A DNA stretch of 64,000 nucleotides from assembly GCA_001414485.1 (NCBI GenBank), contig LLEY01000051.1:310001-374000 (forward strand), written 5' to 3'. The notes beneath the pieces are model-generated. The model saw nothing but the letters and a program-made list of their open reading frames with translations, was not told the DNA's origin and did no database searches. Positions 34,251 through 46,486 of the stretch are shown piece after piece. The stretch's first letter is position 1; every line of letters begins with the position of its first letter. Both the position numbers and the translations under genes were made by a program. This DNA is from Calycina herbarum. Lineage: Eukaryota; Ascomycota; Leotiomycetes; Helotiales; Pezizellaceae.

Positions 34251-36965
34251 ATGAGCACACAACAGCAAAAGCCGCCAAAGCTGGACATGGACCAGCTCTG
34301 GGTCCAGCACCAACGGAGAATCACGAAATCCACAAAGTCATGGGCGTGCACGCTGTGTCCAGAGCGTCGCATCTTCACAAATGCCGAAATTCTCTGGCAG
34401 CACGCCCTCCAGGACCACCGAGAACATCTGCCACATGACGAATCCGAGACCCGGCGGTATAGGGCCAGGTTCGAAGCCGAGTCCTTGGAGAAATGGTGCG
34501 TTATTGACTCTTGAAGGGCAGCCTTGTTGCTTTTCTCCCCTCCCACATCGGGGGGCGAGAAAACAAGGCTCCGAATACCCGCGCTTCTGGGGCGTCTGGC
34601 TGATTGATTCCTGATCTGGTGTAGCACAACGAAAACACCAATAGAGCCGCGTAGTTCGACCTTGCCTGAAGAACCCCCACCGGGCAAGAGACCTTTGAGT
34701 TCCCCAGCCGCGGGGCAGAGTGGTAGCCTGGTGGGGTTGAGGGACTTGAACATTCAAAGCCCAGGCGCCAGCGAGGATGTCACAATGAAAGATCTCAGTG
34801 ACGAAAATAGTCAACAGCCTAGCAGGAAAAGGCATGCCTTCGGTGAGGGAATCAGTGCGGGATCAGCATCTCCTTTCCGTGACTCATCTCCGCCACTTAG
34901 TGATATAAAGAGTGCTCGACCTTCTTCGGCGCCTGGGATAGAGCCAGACTCCCGGAAACCAACCATGTTTGATTCGCAGAGGCCTCATGTCGAGAAAAAG
35001 ACTCTTTGGACACCACAAGATGCACCTCTCTCAAGATCCAACTTTGATCCTTCTAATATCGCATCCGTTCAAGCTCAGCGATCACGAGCACAAGCGCTCC
35101 CTAACAAAGCTCGAAGATCCTTTCCCTCACCACAAGTCGCAAATTCTAAAGGGTCCACGCTAGCCCAGAATTCCCCATCACCAGCAATATTTGGAAGATC
35201 AACACAGGGTGGCTTGCAAGGCTCCTCGAGAGAAGATTACTTTGACATTATGCTGCAACCAGAAACCAGACCAATATCTCAAGAGCAACTCGTTGCAGAA
35301 GTGAAGGGGATTTACGCGGGACTCGTCATGGTTGAGGCTAAGTGTATCGAAGTCGATAATAAGCAAGCTGCTCTCGCTCAAGCTGATACGGGAAACCCCC
35401 CTAAGTTGAACAACGAGCAGTGGCAAGCCCTCATCGCACTTCACCGAACATTGCTACATGAGCACCATGACTTCTTCCTAGCATCCCAGCATCCCAGCGC
35501 CAGCCCAGCACTGCGGCGTTTGGCTTCTAAGTACGCCATGCCCGCACGTATGTGGCGACATGGGATTCACTCATTTTTGGAATTATTGAGACACCGTCTT
35601 CCTGCCTCTCTAGATCATATGCTGGCTTTCATCTACTTGGCTTACAGCATGATGGCACTTCTGTATGAAACGGTGTCAGCCTTTAAAGATACGTGGGTGG
35701 AGTGCCTTGGAGATTTAGGCAGATATCGCATGGCGATTGAGGACGACGATATCAGGGATCGAGAAGTTTGGACTGGAGTTGCTAGGCACTGGTACAGTAT
35801 TGCCTCTGACAACTCCCCTACAACGGGCCGGCTGTACCATCATTTGGCCATCCTCGCACGGCCTAACGCACTACAGCAACTCTTCTTCTATAGCAAGTCA
35901 TTATGCGTAGCTATCCCTTTCACCTCGGCACGAGAATCGATTTTGACGCTCTTCGAGCCTGTCCTTAATTCCGACAATGGACAAGGTCAATACCGGCTGC
36001 CCCCTCTGGATACAGCTTTTGTCAAGGCTCACGGCTTGCTTTTTACCAACAAAGATTTACACAAATTTGACCCCGTAGTGGAGGAGTTTCTAGCACTGCT
36101 TGATACACAGATTGGGAGGGTCACAAGAAAGTTTATGGAGCAGGGCTACCATATTGCTGTGGCGAACAGTGTTGCTATGGTCGGTTTTGCTTCCAAGGAG
36201 AATGTCTTAATGAAAGCCATTTCACCAGAAGACGAGGATGTCGCAATGGCGAATACTTCTTCTACTCCGGAAACCGTGGCCCAATCTATGGTAACATTCA
36301 AAAATGCCCAGCGCCTCAGCAACGCAACTGCTGAGATTGTTTTGGAAAGAGTGGGTGACCCAAATGTTCTCCCATTCATCCATGTAACACTGATCTTCAT
36401 GTTATTCATGGCTCGACACCCCGCTGCAATGACTCTTATCGCGGCAGAATTCCCCTGGATGTCTTTGGCCATCATGCTGAACACGATCTTGGGTTCTTAC
36501 CCAACTCCTGGACGTATCGAAGATGAGGCATTCCCGATACTTGAAAAAGACGATCCACGCCCATTTCCAGAAGACTTTGCAGGTCGGGGACTTCTTTGGA
36601 CCGACGGATATTTCCCAGCTGATTTCTTCACCAAGAAAAAGATAGATGAAGAAGAGAAGGATCATGAACGCGCCTCGATGACTTCTCAGCGAAAAGAACG
36701 CATTCTCTGGCTTGCCTGTCGCATTGCCTCTTTGGTTCCCCATCTCACTTACAATGGGAAGAGATTTTCGATTCCATCAAGCACCGGAGAGGAGATGGAG
36801 CTTCCCACAAGAACTTCAACTTTCGCTTCGGTGGCCACGAGTGGATCATTTGATCGAGTGGGAACCTGGGAATCGCAAGATGGCATCCGATCAGAGGGCG
36901 AAGATGAAGAAGCGATGTCATCCCCAGCAACTGTGCATGCCGCAGATGTCAGCCCCAGTGATTGA
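34251..36965 (+). CDS. Zinc-finger plus EST1/SMG7-type DNA/RNA-binding protein
   Basis: Exons 34251-34495 and 34625-36965 join in frame to 861 residues. Exon 1 holds one C2H2-like finger, WACTLCPERRIF to WQHALQDHREH (Cys32, Cys36 region; His51, His56). A disordered Ser/Pro-rich segment follows to about residue 275. From about 285 the EST1-type region starts (MLQPETRPISQEQL, MVEAKCIEVDNKQAAL), continues with RMWRHGIHSFLELL, and includes ARHWYSIASDN and GRLYHHLAILARPNALQQLF, the hallmark of the Est1/SMG5-7 helical domain. Relatives act in telomerase recruitment or nonsense-mediated decay; fungal paralogues with this layout are uncharacterised. The intron holds a strong hairpin. Decayed pieces of both the finger exon and the EST1 region are scattered at 46-51 kb on the other strand. 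Confidence 0.86.
34520..34570 (+). repeat. Long hairpin inside EST1-like intron
   Basis: AGCCTTGTT..TTTCTC at the left pairs with GAGAAAACAAGGCT at the right, extended by CCC/GGG runs around a short loop. It lies wholly within the 129-bp intron. Confidence 0.7.
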
Positions 36966-38442
36966 CGGTGGCTGCGTGATGATCTTCCCTCGGCAAACCA
37001 GACAACAAATTGCAACCATCACACCCATCTGGCCCAGAGAGACCAAAACAAGGGGAGAAGACTTCTAGGTACGTTCAATCTCCCATACTTCACTCTTACT
37101 CGCATTCCCGTCGTCTGACCAGTGCCCTAGATAGTGAAGTCGACAAGACTGCAAACGAAATGACACCATCTCGAAACATGGTGGGCTGGTTGGTTTACGC
37201 CACTGGTTTCTTACCTCCGCGGGGGGTTGTATGTATACTATTCTACGTTGGTCCTTGGGGGTGGTTTTCCTATCACATCTCAAACATATGGGGTCAAAGC
37301 CCGAATACGAAGGCACCATACGCCCTCTCTCCTTCTCTCTCTCCAAAAATCTTATCGGGTTTTGGAACTTGCGGGACCTTCTATTCTAGCGATTCCTTAT
37401 TTTCCTCATCTTCTTGCTCCTTGACGTTATCCTACTCTGCTGTAGGAAGTATGACTGAGGGATTAATCATTGATCTTCTCATTTACAAATTTACGTTTCA
37501 CGCACCGCTCTCTTTGCAAAGGGAAAACATAAGCGAGCGCTTCCTTTCAAATACGTTATCTGGGTCCCCTTGCTTTGTTGGGTGTACACGGATTGTGGGT
37601 TTTGCTCGCATGGCGTTGGGGTGTTTTGGGGAGGAAAGAGGGGATTCCCCCCCCCCTTTTTTTTTTTTTTTTTGGCTTCTTCGTGTATTTATACCTTCTT
37701 CCTTTTTTCATTATGATCTTTAATTATGAATTGATGAGATATGAAATGAAATATGATCATGAAATGCTGAATTCTTTGTGGTGCTTGTGAGGTGCAGTTT
37801 TTTTTGGCTGGGTATGGTGGTGTTGGGCGTGTTGGCGGACTTGTGAGGATGGATGAGGGATGAAAGGAGGAAATTACATTCATGATGTGAAGACATTCCA
37901 TTCATGATCTTGAAGCCTTTTAGACGCTTGTGAATTGGTTTGTTATTTTTCTGTGCTTGGATTTAGGATTGGAGGTTGTTGATGGGGATGAGGGGTTCGC
38001 TTGTTTTGTTTTCTTCCCTTGGGGGGAGACGTAGTTTCTGTTACTGCTTGGGGAAGGGGTTGCCTCAGAGAGAGACAAGTATTCTTGGAAAGGAGGGGCG
38101 AAAAGGTGCTCTTCATTTAGAGGGGAGGAATGAGGGTCTCAATAGCAAGCAGCCATTCCGAAAATGTGGATTTCACAGTATGAGCAAAGTGTTTGAAATA
38201 TTTCAATATTTTTGTGAATACCTTTTCCCTGTTTATTATTCCTCTTCCCTCGAGTCTCTGCCCTTTTTTCCTCCTGTTTGCTTTGAATTGAAGGAGTGTG
38301 GTTTATGTACAATATGATATGATATGATATGATATGAGGCGCGGAGCAAATAGATGGTGGTCGATGGAAAGTTTCAGGTTTGAGGGGAGAGACAGTTTGA
38401 TGTGGAAGATTGGAAGAAAGATATGGAAGGAGAGATGGGAAT
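36966..38442. other. Convergent 3' region of EST1-like and microprotein 1
   Basis: No gene supported. It contains a C-run followed by a long T-run near 37648-37672 and should hold the 3' UTRs of both flanking genes. Confidence 0.4.
38312..38337 (+). repeat. (ATATG)5 microsatellite
   Basis: Five near-perfect ATATG units, ending about 105 bp beyond the stop codon of microprotein 1. Confidence 0.8.
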
Positions 38443-38728
38443 TTAGACTCCGTTTCTTTGAGCTACTCGTTGGTTGGTTGCGTTAGTTTACTTGTTCCTT
38501 CTTCTTTCTCTTCGTTTTTGGAAGAGGGAGGGGGAATGGAAATGGGAATGGGGGAAATGGAAGATTTACCGTGATGAATTATTTGTTGGAGGATTCCTCC
38601 TCTTTGGTAGAGAGCTGGAATGTTCTGTTAGTGGATTACTGGGTTGGGGGACCTTGGTACTTACCGAGGAGGGCGATGATGATTTGGAGGATACCGATTA
38701 TTAGGGTTGTTACTTGGTCTTCGGACAT
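38443..38728 (-). CDS. Single-helix membrane microprotein, copy 1
   Basis: Exons are complement 38665-38728, 38570-38614 and 38443-38465, giving 43 residues. Exon 1 encodes MSEDQVTTLIIGILQIIIAL, an acidic N terminus followed by one strongly hydrophobic helix. Exon 2 encodes LYQRGGILQQIIHH, and the short third exon ends AQRNGV. Both introns (50 and 104 bp) interrupt codons after the first base (phase 1), with GTAAG/GTAAAT donors and CAG/GAG acceptors. The third exon is the least certain part. Three more copies with the same exon plan lie at 43.8, 46.5 and 50.2 kb on the same strand. A hydrophobic helix of about 18 residues plus an amphipathic Gln/His/Ile segment suggests membrane insertion. 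The family is not recognised. Confidence 0.68.
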
Positions 38729-40500
38729 TTTGGGGATGAGATTTTGGCAGCGGGGAAATGGAGGTGATAGGATGCGTAGTGGTGGATTGGCGAGGAGTAA
38801 GGCTGCTGAAAATTCGACTTTGTAATTGGTCTTGGTGAGAAAGGGAGGTTGTTATTATGAAGTGGCTTCCGAAGTCTTGAATATCTGGTGTCGTGGATGT
38901 GGGATGGGGTATGGTATCCTGTTGGATGCTGGCTGAGTGGAAGCGAAATCCACGAAATCTTGGGCGTGGCAGCCGCTTTTGCAACGCAGATGTGGAAAGG
39001 TGGTCTCTTTCCTGCTGAATGCTATCGTTTATGAAAATCGAGTGAAGGGGTTTTAGAGTTGTCTTAGGTTGTAAAGTGATGCTGTGGGTGTTCAATCGTT
39101 GCTCTGGAGATCTTCCAGAGAGATATAATGAAAGGGGACAGGTACAGTGGTACCTTATTTCCGACGCACGAGATTCAAAATTTGATTCGAGAATTGGAGG
39201 GTGGAAAATCTTTCGGGGAGACACTGGCTTGCAAAAAGTTCCTTGCAGAGAACTTTCAATCCTACCCAGTTTAGGAGGGGAATAAAACTATATCTATCTA
39301 TCAAGCACTGATGGTATACAGCAGAGCCTCATTGGTAAATGCCAGCGTTGGCCAATAGGCAATGGTATATGGCGTGTCGATGGCTGCGTTTCGGTGGCTG
39401 CGTTTCGTGTTTGCCTTAACCACCGTTCGCAGAATTGCGAACCATAAATTTAGCATACACTGGGACCCACTGACATTTATGGTTTCTACGCAAGATGTAC
39501 ATTGTAGAAGTGGAATGCTGGATTATATTCGTAATGGATGAGGAGATCGAAAATGGTTATCACTGGAAGAATTTTCCCTCAAAACGCAAGCTTTCCAAAG
39601 ACACTTTAAAAGATCTTTTCGGAGCTTTCGATGTTAAGCTACAGCAAAAGAACGCAAGTTTCAATCTACAAAAATACTTCTCGTGAAAGAAGGATGAGAA
39701 GAATTACGGCTCTGCCTCACATTCGAGGCCATTGAATTGTCTCCCAAGCTGGCAATCTTGCTCACCTGATTTCTTAAAGTGGCTGTGGAGCGGGTTGGAA
39801 ATAAAACATCTCCAATTACAAGCCATATGACGAAGCAAAACGGCATCGGGCAAGGCTTTCAATGAAAGGAATCATGGTCCAAGATTCCTAACATTGACCA
39901 ATGATCGGGTTAGATTTCAGCCCTGTCAGCCCTCCATGGTGTCGGAACCTCGCCCTGAGTTTTTGTGTTACCAAACAATGGTCTTCACGTCTTCATGCCC
40001 GGTATATCTGGGACAATGTCATTTAGCCGGTTTCTGAAATAGAAAGAGGTTTGTGAACGAAGCAAGATGATTTGATGTAGATTTGAGGAGTTGTTCTAGA
40101 GTGAAATAGTATCGAATGTGGAAAGCTTTAGGTTGGATTAGCTCCGAGTTACAAAACGAGAAATATGTCCGATGCCCTTGGCTGATTTTCTGTATTAGCT
40201 AGAGAAACGATGTGCCTTGCCAAATCTCTGTAAAAATCCTCACTCCCTGTGATTGGGTTCTTAAGCTCTCATTGTATAAAGACTCTGTCGGCCCCTGGAA
40301 GAAATCTTAGCTGTGGAAATCTCAAGAAAGTACAATATTAACTGCAGTTCAAAATCTGATTTCGTCAAAGAAAATTAATCAATTGCGCTTTGAAGACAAT
40401 TGCGACTTTAAGTTAATAACTCTGGGGGAAAAGAAATGAGAAATCGTTTGCTGAAATGAATAGCAAAGAGAAATTGGGATACGTACGTCGCAATCTGATA
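38729..40500. other. Gene-free stretch with a zinc-finger-exon fragment
   Basis: No gene supported. At 38943-38970 on the plus strand, GCGAAATCCACGAAATCTTG is followed by GGCGTGG, matching the KSTKSWA part of the EST1-like gene's finger exon. The match fades quickly. Confidence 0.4.
39425..39442. promoter_or_regulatory. Palindromic GTTCGC..GCGAAC motif
   Basis: GTTCGCAGAATTGCGAAC is an interrupted palindrome, followed by CATAAATTTA. Read on the minus strand it gives AAATTTATGGTTCGCAA, as at 33.79 kb. It lies about 0.7 kb upstream of microprotein 1. Confidence 0.35.
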
Positions 40501-40975
40501 CAGCGGGGGTTCGCAAATATTCGCCCGGTAGTTTTTTTACACCTAAAAACACCGAAAAGCACTTTTTTTTTAAAACTCTATTATAAATATTACTATAATT
40601 ATCTTGCGAATTGTATCAAGTAGATTTCTTTAGATTTCTGATATTTATACTTTATACTCTTAGATTTATGTATAATCTAATTATTCTACGTTTTATTTAG
40701 AGTAGAGTAGGTAGTTTTTCAAAAAGTACTAGATTTCGTCTAATTTTGGTATATTCCGGTGTTTTTCTGACTCTACCTACTTTTAATTTTATATAACTTA
40801 TTATATAGCATACTTTTAGTACTTTGTTAATAGAGGAGTACTAGTTAATTCTTCGAAATAATCTAGCTTCTAAGTTTCAGAGGTTAGTTACATATAAAGT
40901 AAAGTATATAAAAGGTCTTGTTCAGGGTGACTTTTGGTGTGAAAAATGGGGCGGGCGAATATTTGCGAACCCCTG
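40501..40975. mobile_element. 475-bp MITE with TA target-site duplication
   Basis: Terminal inverted repeats are visible. The left end is CAGCGGGGGTTCGCAAATAT, then TCGCCC. The right end read inward is CAGGGGTTCGCAAATATTCG, then CCC. Both ends are flanked by TA (40499-40500 and 40976-40977), the insertion preference of Tc1/mariner/pogo elements. The interior is AT-rich, has no transposase frame, and includes TTTTTTTT runs and TAGATTTC-type repeats. It is a non-autonomous element, probably mobilised by a Tc1/mariner-type transposase not present here. The left end has an extra CG relative to the right. Confidence 0.88.
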
Positions 40976-42863
40976 TAATACAATTAAATGGCTAAAGAGG
41001 AAAGAAGCACCGCGAGCTGATGATATGAGCAAGTTGTGTAAAGATTGAGAAGAAAATATAACAGAGGTAGGAGCATCCATTCGTTTTGTACATTGCGCTT
41101 CGCCACGTTTGGGTTTTATTCTCCTAACCATTCGCCTACTGTGCTTTGTCTGGGAGCTAGCGCGTTGGCCACTTGTAGACGGGACAGTTGATACGCTATC
41201 CATTGGGGGGTCTCTTGTCTCATACCATCAGATTTTTATAGGCCAAGGAGATAGGAGGGGAGGCGTACTAATCCCGTGGAATTAGGCGTTTGAGACCCGA
41301 TCAAGAGTCGCCCCTCTCCCCGAAGGCAGAGTGTATTGGAGAATTTACAAGCATTGATGGCTAGAATTTCCATCCGAGTTGAGTATGGGCGAGAGTATCG
41401 AGAGTATCGTGCACTCGTTACCTATCCCTTGACGTTCTCAGGTAGGGTTCGCATCAACTAACCCATTTCCAAGTCTCGTGGAGAGTACCAATGAGGAAGG
41501 AACAGTCCCCTTTAAGTCGTTCCTTCCTTTCTTGCGAAAGACAGCAACGAAGCAAGTCTTACCGCGTCTACGTTGAGAAGGGAAGGAACGACTAAGACCA
41601 ACGTCCCAAATCATTTTGTCAACGACCCAGTTCAAATCTTGAAACCCCATCGAGTTCCTCACTCTCTCCCTTCCCTTCGTCTTCCACATACAAACTTTCC
41701 TCTTCGTCGTCGACAAAACCCATCACATCGCCACAAGACCCGTCCATCATACACCTCTATGAGAAGGAATACAGAGAACAATTAAGTTCATTGAGATGTT
41801 CCAAGTAGTTCTTATCTTGGGTCGGGCTTGTCTTGAATAGTTTCATAGTGAATCGGGATTCGAAGGGATGTATAGCTGGATTGAGTGATTTTCCATAGCA
41901 ATTAGCTGCATTCAATAGCAATCGCAGTACGTGAACTGGTTTGGTTACCTCCTTCGTGTAGAGAAAAAGTAAGGTATGATGGGCTCGTCTTGTTTGCTGC
42001 GCTCTCCAAGATAGAGGAGGTTGGTGGAAACTAGGCACACTCGATTATCTGGATGGCTCCACTAGATAGAGTTCAGGTACAGAAGGTGCAATACAGATAC
42101 AATTAATTCACGAGTTCCTCTTATGTAGAAATTCAACACGGGGCAAACTTATCCAACCTGAGCTGCTCAATATCAGAATCGAACTGATGACTCTTCTAGT
42201 ACCTACAACACCCTTCCTACTACCAGGATTCCGGGGTCAAAGACCGTCCAGAAAGGAAGACCGGAAGGAAGACCGCCCCTGGCGTGCCCTACTTAAACCA
42301 AGTCTGATAACAATCAGTCAGGATCTGCAGAGACGGAAGGTTATGGGAATAACCAAGGTTATTACAGTGTCGTGTAAGGTAGAAGCGTTTTACCACTAAA
42401 CTAATCGAGCTTTTGGTGGATATATCTTGGTTGGTTGAGGGAAAGGGCTTATTTCTATTCAGAAGATCAATGTGTATGTGGGTTGGGGGAAGGTGGGTAG
42501 GAGATGTGTGAATGAATACCATCGCAGCTGCCATTTTGAAGTGAGGTTTTAGACCCGGAGCGAAGTCGGGCCGTGAGACCGATGCTCGCACCGTGGCTGG
42601 CTGCTACAATTCGGTGATAGTTTTAAACATCAAGACCAACATTTGACTATTCGTGCAAGATTCGAGCTTATCCTCGTCCCGAGCGTTGGACTTGTTTATA
42701 TCGTTTGCGAATTCTAAGTGTTGCAAGTTCTCGTACTTCGTCCGTAGGATGAAGCCACTTCTTCAGTCACGAGACATGGCTTTGGGGCTTAGCAACCCCA
42801 CTTTCGGCTGAAAATTACTTCATAGATTAGAATAAAGAGCACGATTTCCATGAAGAATACAAC
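40976..42863. other. Gene-free stretch between MITE and tRNA
   Basis: Only low-quality short frames. GGAAGACCG-type direct repeats near 42256-42280 were seen but are short. No RNA gene or element resolved. Confidence 0.35.
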
Positions 42864-42950
42864 GGTTGGATGGTGTAGTTGGTTATCACATTTCGTTTAC
42901 ATTGTTACAATGACCCGAAAAGGTCCTGGGATCGAGCCCCAGTCTAATCA
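42864..42950 (+). tRNA. tRNA-Val (anticodon UAC), intron-containing
   Basis: The cloverleaf can be folded by hand. Acceptor GGTTGGA pairs with TCTAATC (two GU pairs). The D arm is GTGT-AGTTGGTTA-TCAC, and the anticodon stem TTTCG pairs with CGAAA. The loop TTTACA places TAC at positions 34-36. A 13-base intron (42902-42914) follows position 37, the canonical site. The T arm is CTGGG-ATCGAGC-CCCAG, with A instead of T at the first loop position. The discriminator is A. A pol III-type T-run starts at about 42962. The T-loop change leaves slight doubt about function. Confidence 0.82.
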
Positions 42951-43785
42951 ATCCGGTTCTTCTTTTTTTTACTCTTTTATTTTGGTGGTGCTTATCGCTG
43001 ATCGTTAGCAACGGAATGGTGGGATTGGGAACGTGAGCGGGGTAAAGGAATTGTTGGAAAATCATCACGTTTTATGCCCTCTTTTGTAAGATCACCGTAG
43101 ACTGTTTTGAATCAAAGTCCAAAGTTCCTCCAGCCAGGAAAGATCCGTTCTGTGAACAACTAACTCACCTGTTAAAAGCTTAGTCTTTATTCTATGGGCT
43201 ATTCTCAGGTTACCTGGGAATAGTGATGGGTTTTTATGAGTTGCTTATTGTGTGGTGAGTATCTTGAAGCGTGATGATGATTTAATTCAAGCTTGAAGTA
43301 TAAAATATTTGGTTCTGGATTTTGTGGGATGGATTCATGGGGTTTAATTGTTACATTTTGGAAAGGGGGAGAGGGGAAAAGGTTTGTTCATAAGGTGGTG
43401 GAAGTTATGAAAAAGACGAAGTTGTACCCCGGAGGGGTCAGAATTCATGTCGGATATCAAATGCGATCTATTGAAGAATGAAGAATTTGTTCTTTCGCTT
43501 CTCCCAAGCTTGCTCCAACAATTCTATATTTGTTCAAGCATTTACGTTGGTTGCACCTTGTGCTGGAGACCAACCGACATAATTTCTGAGACTCCCTGGT
43601 GGTATCGTTTTCTCCCTTCAACCCACTCCTTTCACTTAGGCTGATATGTTCCCAGAAACATTTATGTATGAAATGGGAGATTTGAATATTACTTGAACAA
43701 GACGGACTCGACGAAAAGTAGAGTAGGAGATGGAAAGTTCGAAGCTAGGCGATGTTCCTCCTTTGCGACTCGTTTCAAAAAGAAA
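42951..43785. other. Gene-free stretch
   Basis: It begins with the T-run terminator of the tRNA at about 42962-42972. Beyond that no supported gene; the right edge is the 3' side of microprotein 2. Confidence 0.4.
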
Positions 43786-44108
43786 TCATGGCCGCTCATT
43801 GTTCGGAATTATACGTTGGCCTTTGAGAAGTGATGGGTTAGCTTCTCCTATGTGGAGGTAGGTGGGCATTTGTCGGTGGGTAATTGGAGTGTGCGGAGAA
43901 ACAAAACCCATGCGGGGAGTTGAATTACCGTGTTGATATATTTGTTGAAGGATTCCATCTCTTTGGTAGATTGCTGTTCGTGGATTTCAGTACTCTTTAC
44001 TCAAAGAAATTTCGAAGTATGGAGGGAAAGGAGGGCTGGCTTACCCAGAAGAGCAATGAGGATTTGAAGAATGCCGATAATGAGAGTTATTACTTGTTCT
44101 TCTTGCAT
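43786..44108 (-). CDS. Single-helix membrane microprotein, copy 2
   Basis: Exons are complement 44045-44108, 43929-43973 and 43786-43820, giving 47 residues with introns of 71 and 108 bp, both in phase 1. The N terminus MQEEQVITLIIGILQILIAL keeps the acidic start and hydrophobic helix. Exon 2 gives IYQRDGILQQIYQH, and exon 3 gives GQRIIPNNERP. Exon lengths of 64 and 45 bases are identical to copies 1 and 3, although the introns cannot be aligned over their length. It is the most diverged N terminus (QEE instead of SED). No known domain. The third exon was chosen by the GCTAAC branch-like site, the AAAG acceptor and its GCCAAC start shared with copies 3 and 4. Confidence 0.66.
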
Positions 44109-46077
44109 CCTTAATCTATGTTTGAGAAGTTTGTTGTGGAAGTGTTGGGAGAGTTTAGTCTTTAGGCGACCGAAGAAGCGAAGAGGTATTTTGAAAGGGC
44201 GGGGTATATTCGTCCACTGAGTAGGAAGACAAAGAGGAGTTTCAATGAACGAGGGAAGAGGTTATATATGGAAGAGGCCTGGCTTGATCTGTTGAGTAAA
44301 AAACCCCAAGACATTCTTTTTTCGGAAAGAGGATAATGAATCGAGAGAGGCTTTTAACCATAATAGCAGTAGATGGTGAGCAGGCGATTGGGTGTTATTG
44401 AAACTCCGTTATCGCATTTTCGTTTTATTGGTGCGTGATATTGTGTAACGGGCACCAAATACGCCATCTGGGGATTGTCAAGGTGGCTTGCTGGCTTCCG
44501 GAACAGTTCCAATAAACTTTGGATGCCGAAGCTACTCGTATTTCAGACTGAACTCAATTCGATACTGTACAGATGGAGTTAGTTGGATATACTCGGTGTG
44601 CAAATACACCATGACCAAAGACAGCATTATCACCGGTATGACCGTTCATGGAATATTTTACATCTCCTCGTATAACAGGGGAGAGCCAATTAAAGTCAAA
44701 TTCCAAGCTCAAAAGGCGGGGGAGAGACGCGAAGAAAGGTGAAAAAAAGGTACACATCGACATGGGGCGCACGTCTGCTAAACCTTACTGTACGCATCTG
44801 CCGATGAGTTGGCTTTGAATCAGCCCTATCATTCTCGATCGCTCGTACTACATCAGCCTTGCTGACCTCCAGGTGAGATTGGGACAATGATCAATGAAGA
44901 AGTTGCTGACGTTCGAGGCAGACTCACTCTCGCATCGCCCTTTTGGGAATTCCATGCGTAGGTTTCTTACCACTATCTGTGAAATTGCCTCTCATCGGAA
45001 TTAGAATTGTGTTCCCTTTCTCCGGAGGAGTATCATGCAGAGGTTTGCAAGAGGCTTCGACTCCTTGTAGTAGATAGAAGTAGGGAGAAAGCACTAGCAA
45101 TGACAATGCATCCTATCTGAGACTCTGACATAGCATGTTCCAATGAATGTCTGCCGGTGACCTGCTATGATACTGAATCATGAGTCGTGTTTTACGAAGT
45201 AGCCAATCTCGAACAAAGTAACACAACTTAGTAACGATCAAAACCCGATACTCGATATGCTGACGAAAATGCGGGACAAGGTCTTATGTGAAAGGATACA
45301 TTGAGCTTGTTGATGTGGAGTTCTTTGTACTTGAATGAGCATCAGAATTTGCTTCCATTCCCTTCCTGATGTATCATTTCCCCGAACAGTGTTCGTTACA
45401 GCTTTATGACAGAAGTGCGGTAGCCCTATTATATACAATTTCTTGTATCTCCCAATCAAGCGAGACTGTTTCTCATCTCCATGGATCTCGGATATGGCTA
45501 GAAGCCAGTGTCAAAAATTTGAAAGCGGACAGAACAAGGCGATGGTAAATGGGAACACGGCATTTTCCCTCGACGCCATCACAAGCTCAGTAAACTGGAG
45601 AAACTCGGGGCTCATGCAAGCCTTTTCATCTAATTCTTTCTTTGAGAAAAGTTAGCGAATCTCGATTAAAGAATCAAGGAAATTATGCTGAAGAGAGTGA
45701 CGTGACTTACAAGAAATATGGTAGACTTGTGGTAACGGATTTGACGAGGGACTATTTGCAAATCTAACAAAACAAACACAAGATTAGTAAGGGACAGTGA
45801 AAGGGCAATGTGTCAACGGATCAACATACCTCTGGTCAAAAATCAAGAGATGTGTCTGGTGGCGGAGAATTCCAAATAACGGCAGAGTCCTCGGTGTTGA
45901 AGACTTGCATCAAGCATCAAGAAAGAGGTTTGATTCTTTGTTCACTGGGTTGGGACGAGTTTAATATTCGAAGACTTGATAAGATGTTGGAAGATATTTC
46001 TCTTTTTGAATTGAAATGACATACCACTGAAAATGGTCGACTGTGGCGTAGGCAAGGACTACCCCCAACAGAGACAT
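44109..46077. other. Gene-free stretch between microproteins 2 and 3
   Basis: No gene supported on either strand. It probably includes the promoter of microprotein 2 at its left edge. Moderate-length frames show no protein-like content. Confidence 0.35.
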
Positions 46078-46200
46078 TTCATTGCAACATCCCCCCAAGC
46101 AAAGGCAGCTTGATTATTATCGACTTCGATACACCTAACTTCAACCATGACAAAACCCTTCGCATGACCAATCCTGCAATATTGGTTTGGTTTTAGGTTG
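46078..46200 (-). pseudogene. EST1-region fragment, relic 1
   Basis: On the minus strand, GTCATGGTTGAAGTTAGGTG, then TATCGAAGTCGATAATAATC, match the part of the EST1-like gene encoding VMVEAKCIEVDNKQAA (35327-35378). The relic reads VMVEVRCIEVDNNQAAFAW. The upstream CCAATAT matches the start of the ISQEQL segment. It is only about 120 bp long and lies downstream of microprotein 3. Confidence 0.82.
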
Positions 46201-46486
46201 TGGCATAACTCCCCTGGAACCTGCGATTCGACACCAAACGTGAGGATATACTCCGTATTGCAAATTTTGGAACAATAAAATTTCATGGAAGAAGAATAAA
46301 CAGAAACTAAAGGGCCATCGGTTGATGTGCAGAATGGGGGCTGGAAGGGCATTGGGTGGCAGAAGTTCGTGAGTAAAAGAGGGCAAAGGCCATTCCTTCC
46401 ATTCCTGAAACTGTAATTGTACACTGAAGAGCTCAAAACCCCAAGAAGAAAATCGCCAGAACCCTCAGCAAAAGTCGGTATCTGTG

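Noticed and set aside
33593..34753. Minus-strand frames through the EST1-like promoter and first exon (up to 241 codons)
   Set aside because: Arg/Ser/Trp-rich shadow of the TCC/ACC tracts and of exon 1, with no independent support.
37010..37723. 237-codon frame downstream of the EST1-like gene
   Set aside because: It overlaps the probable 3' UTR and runs through a C/T homopolymer tract. It has no coherent protein features.
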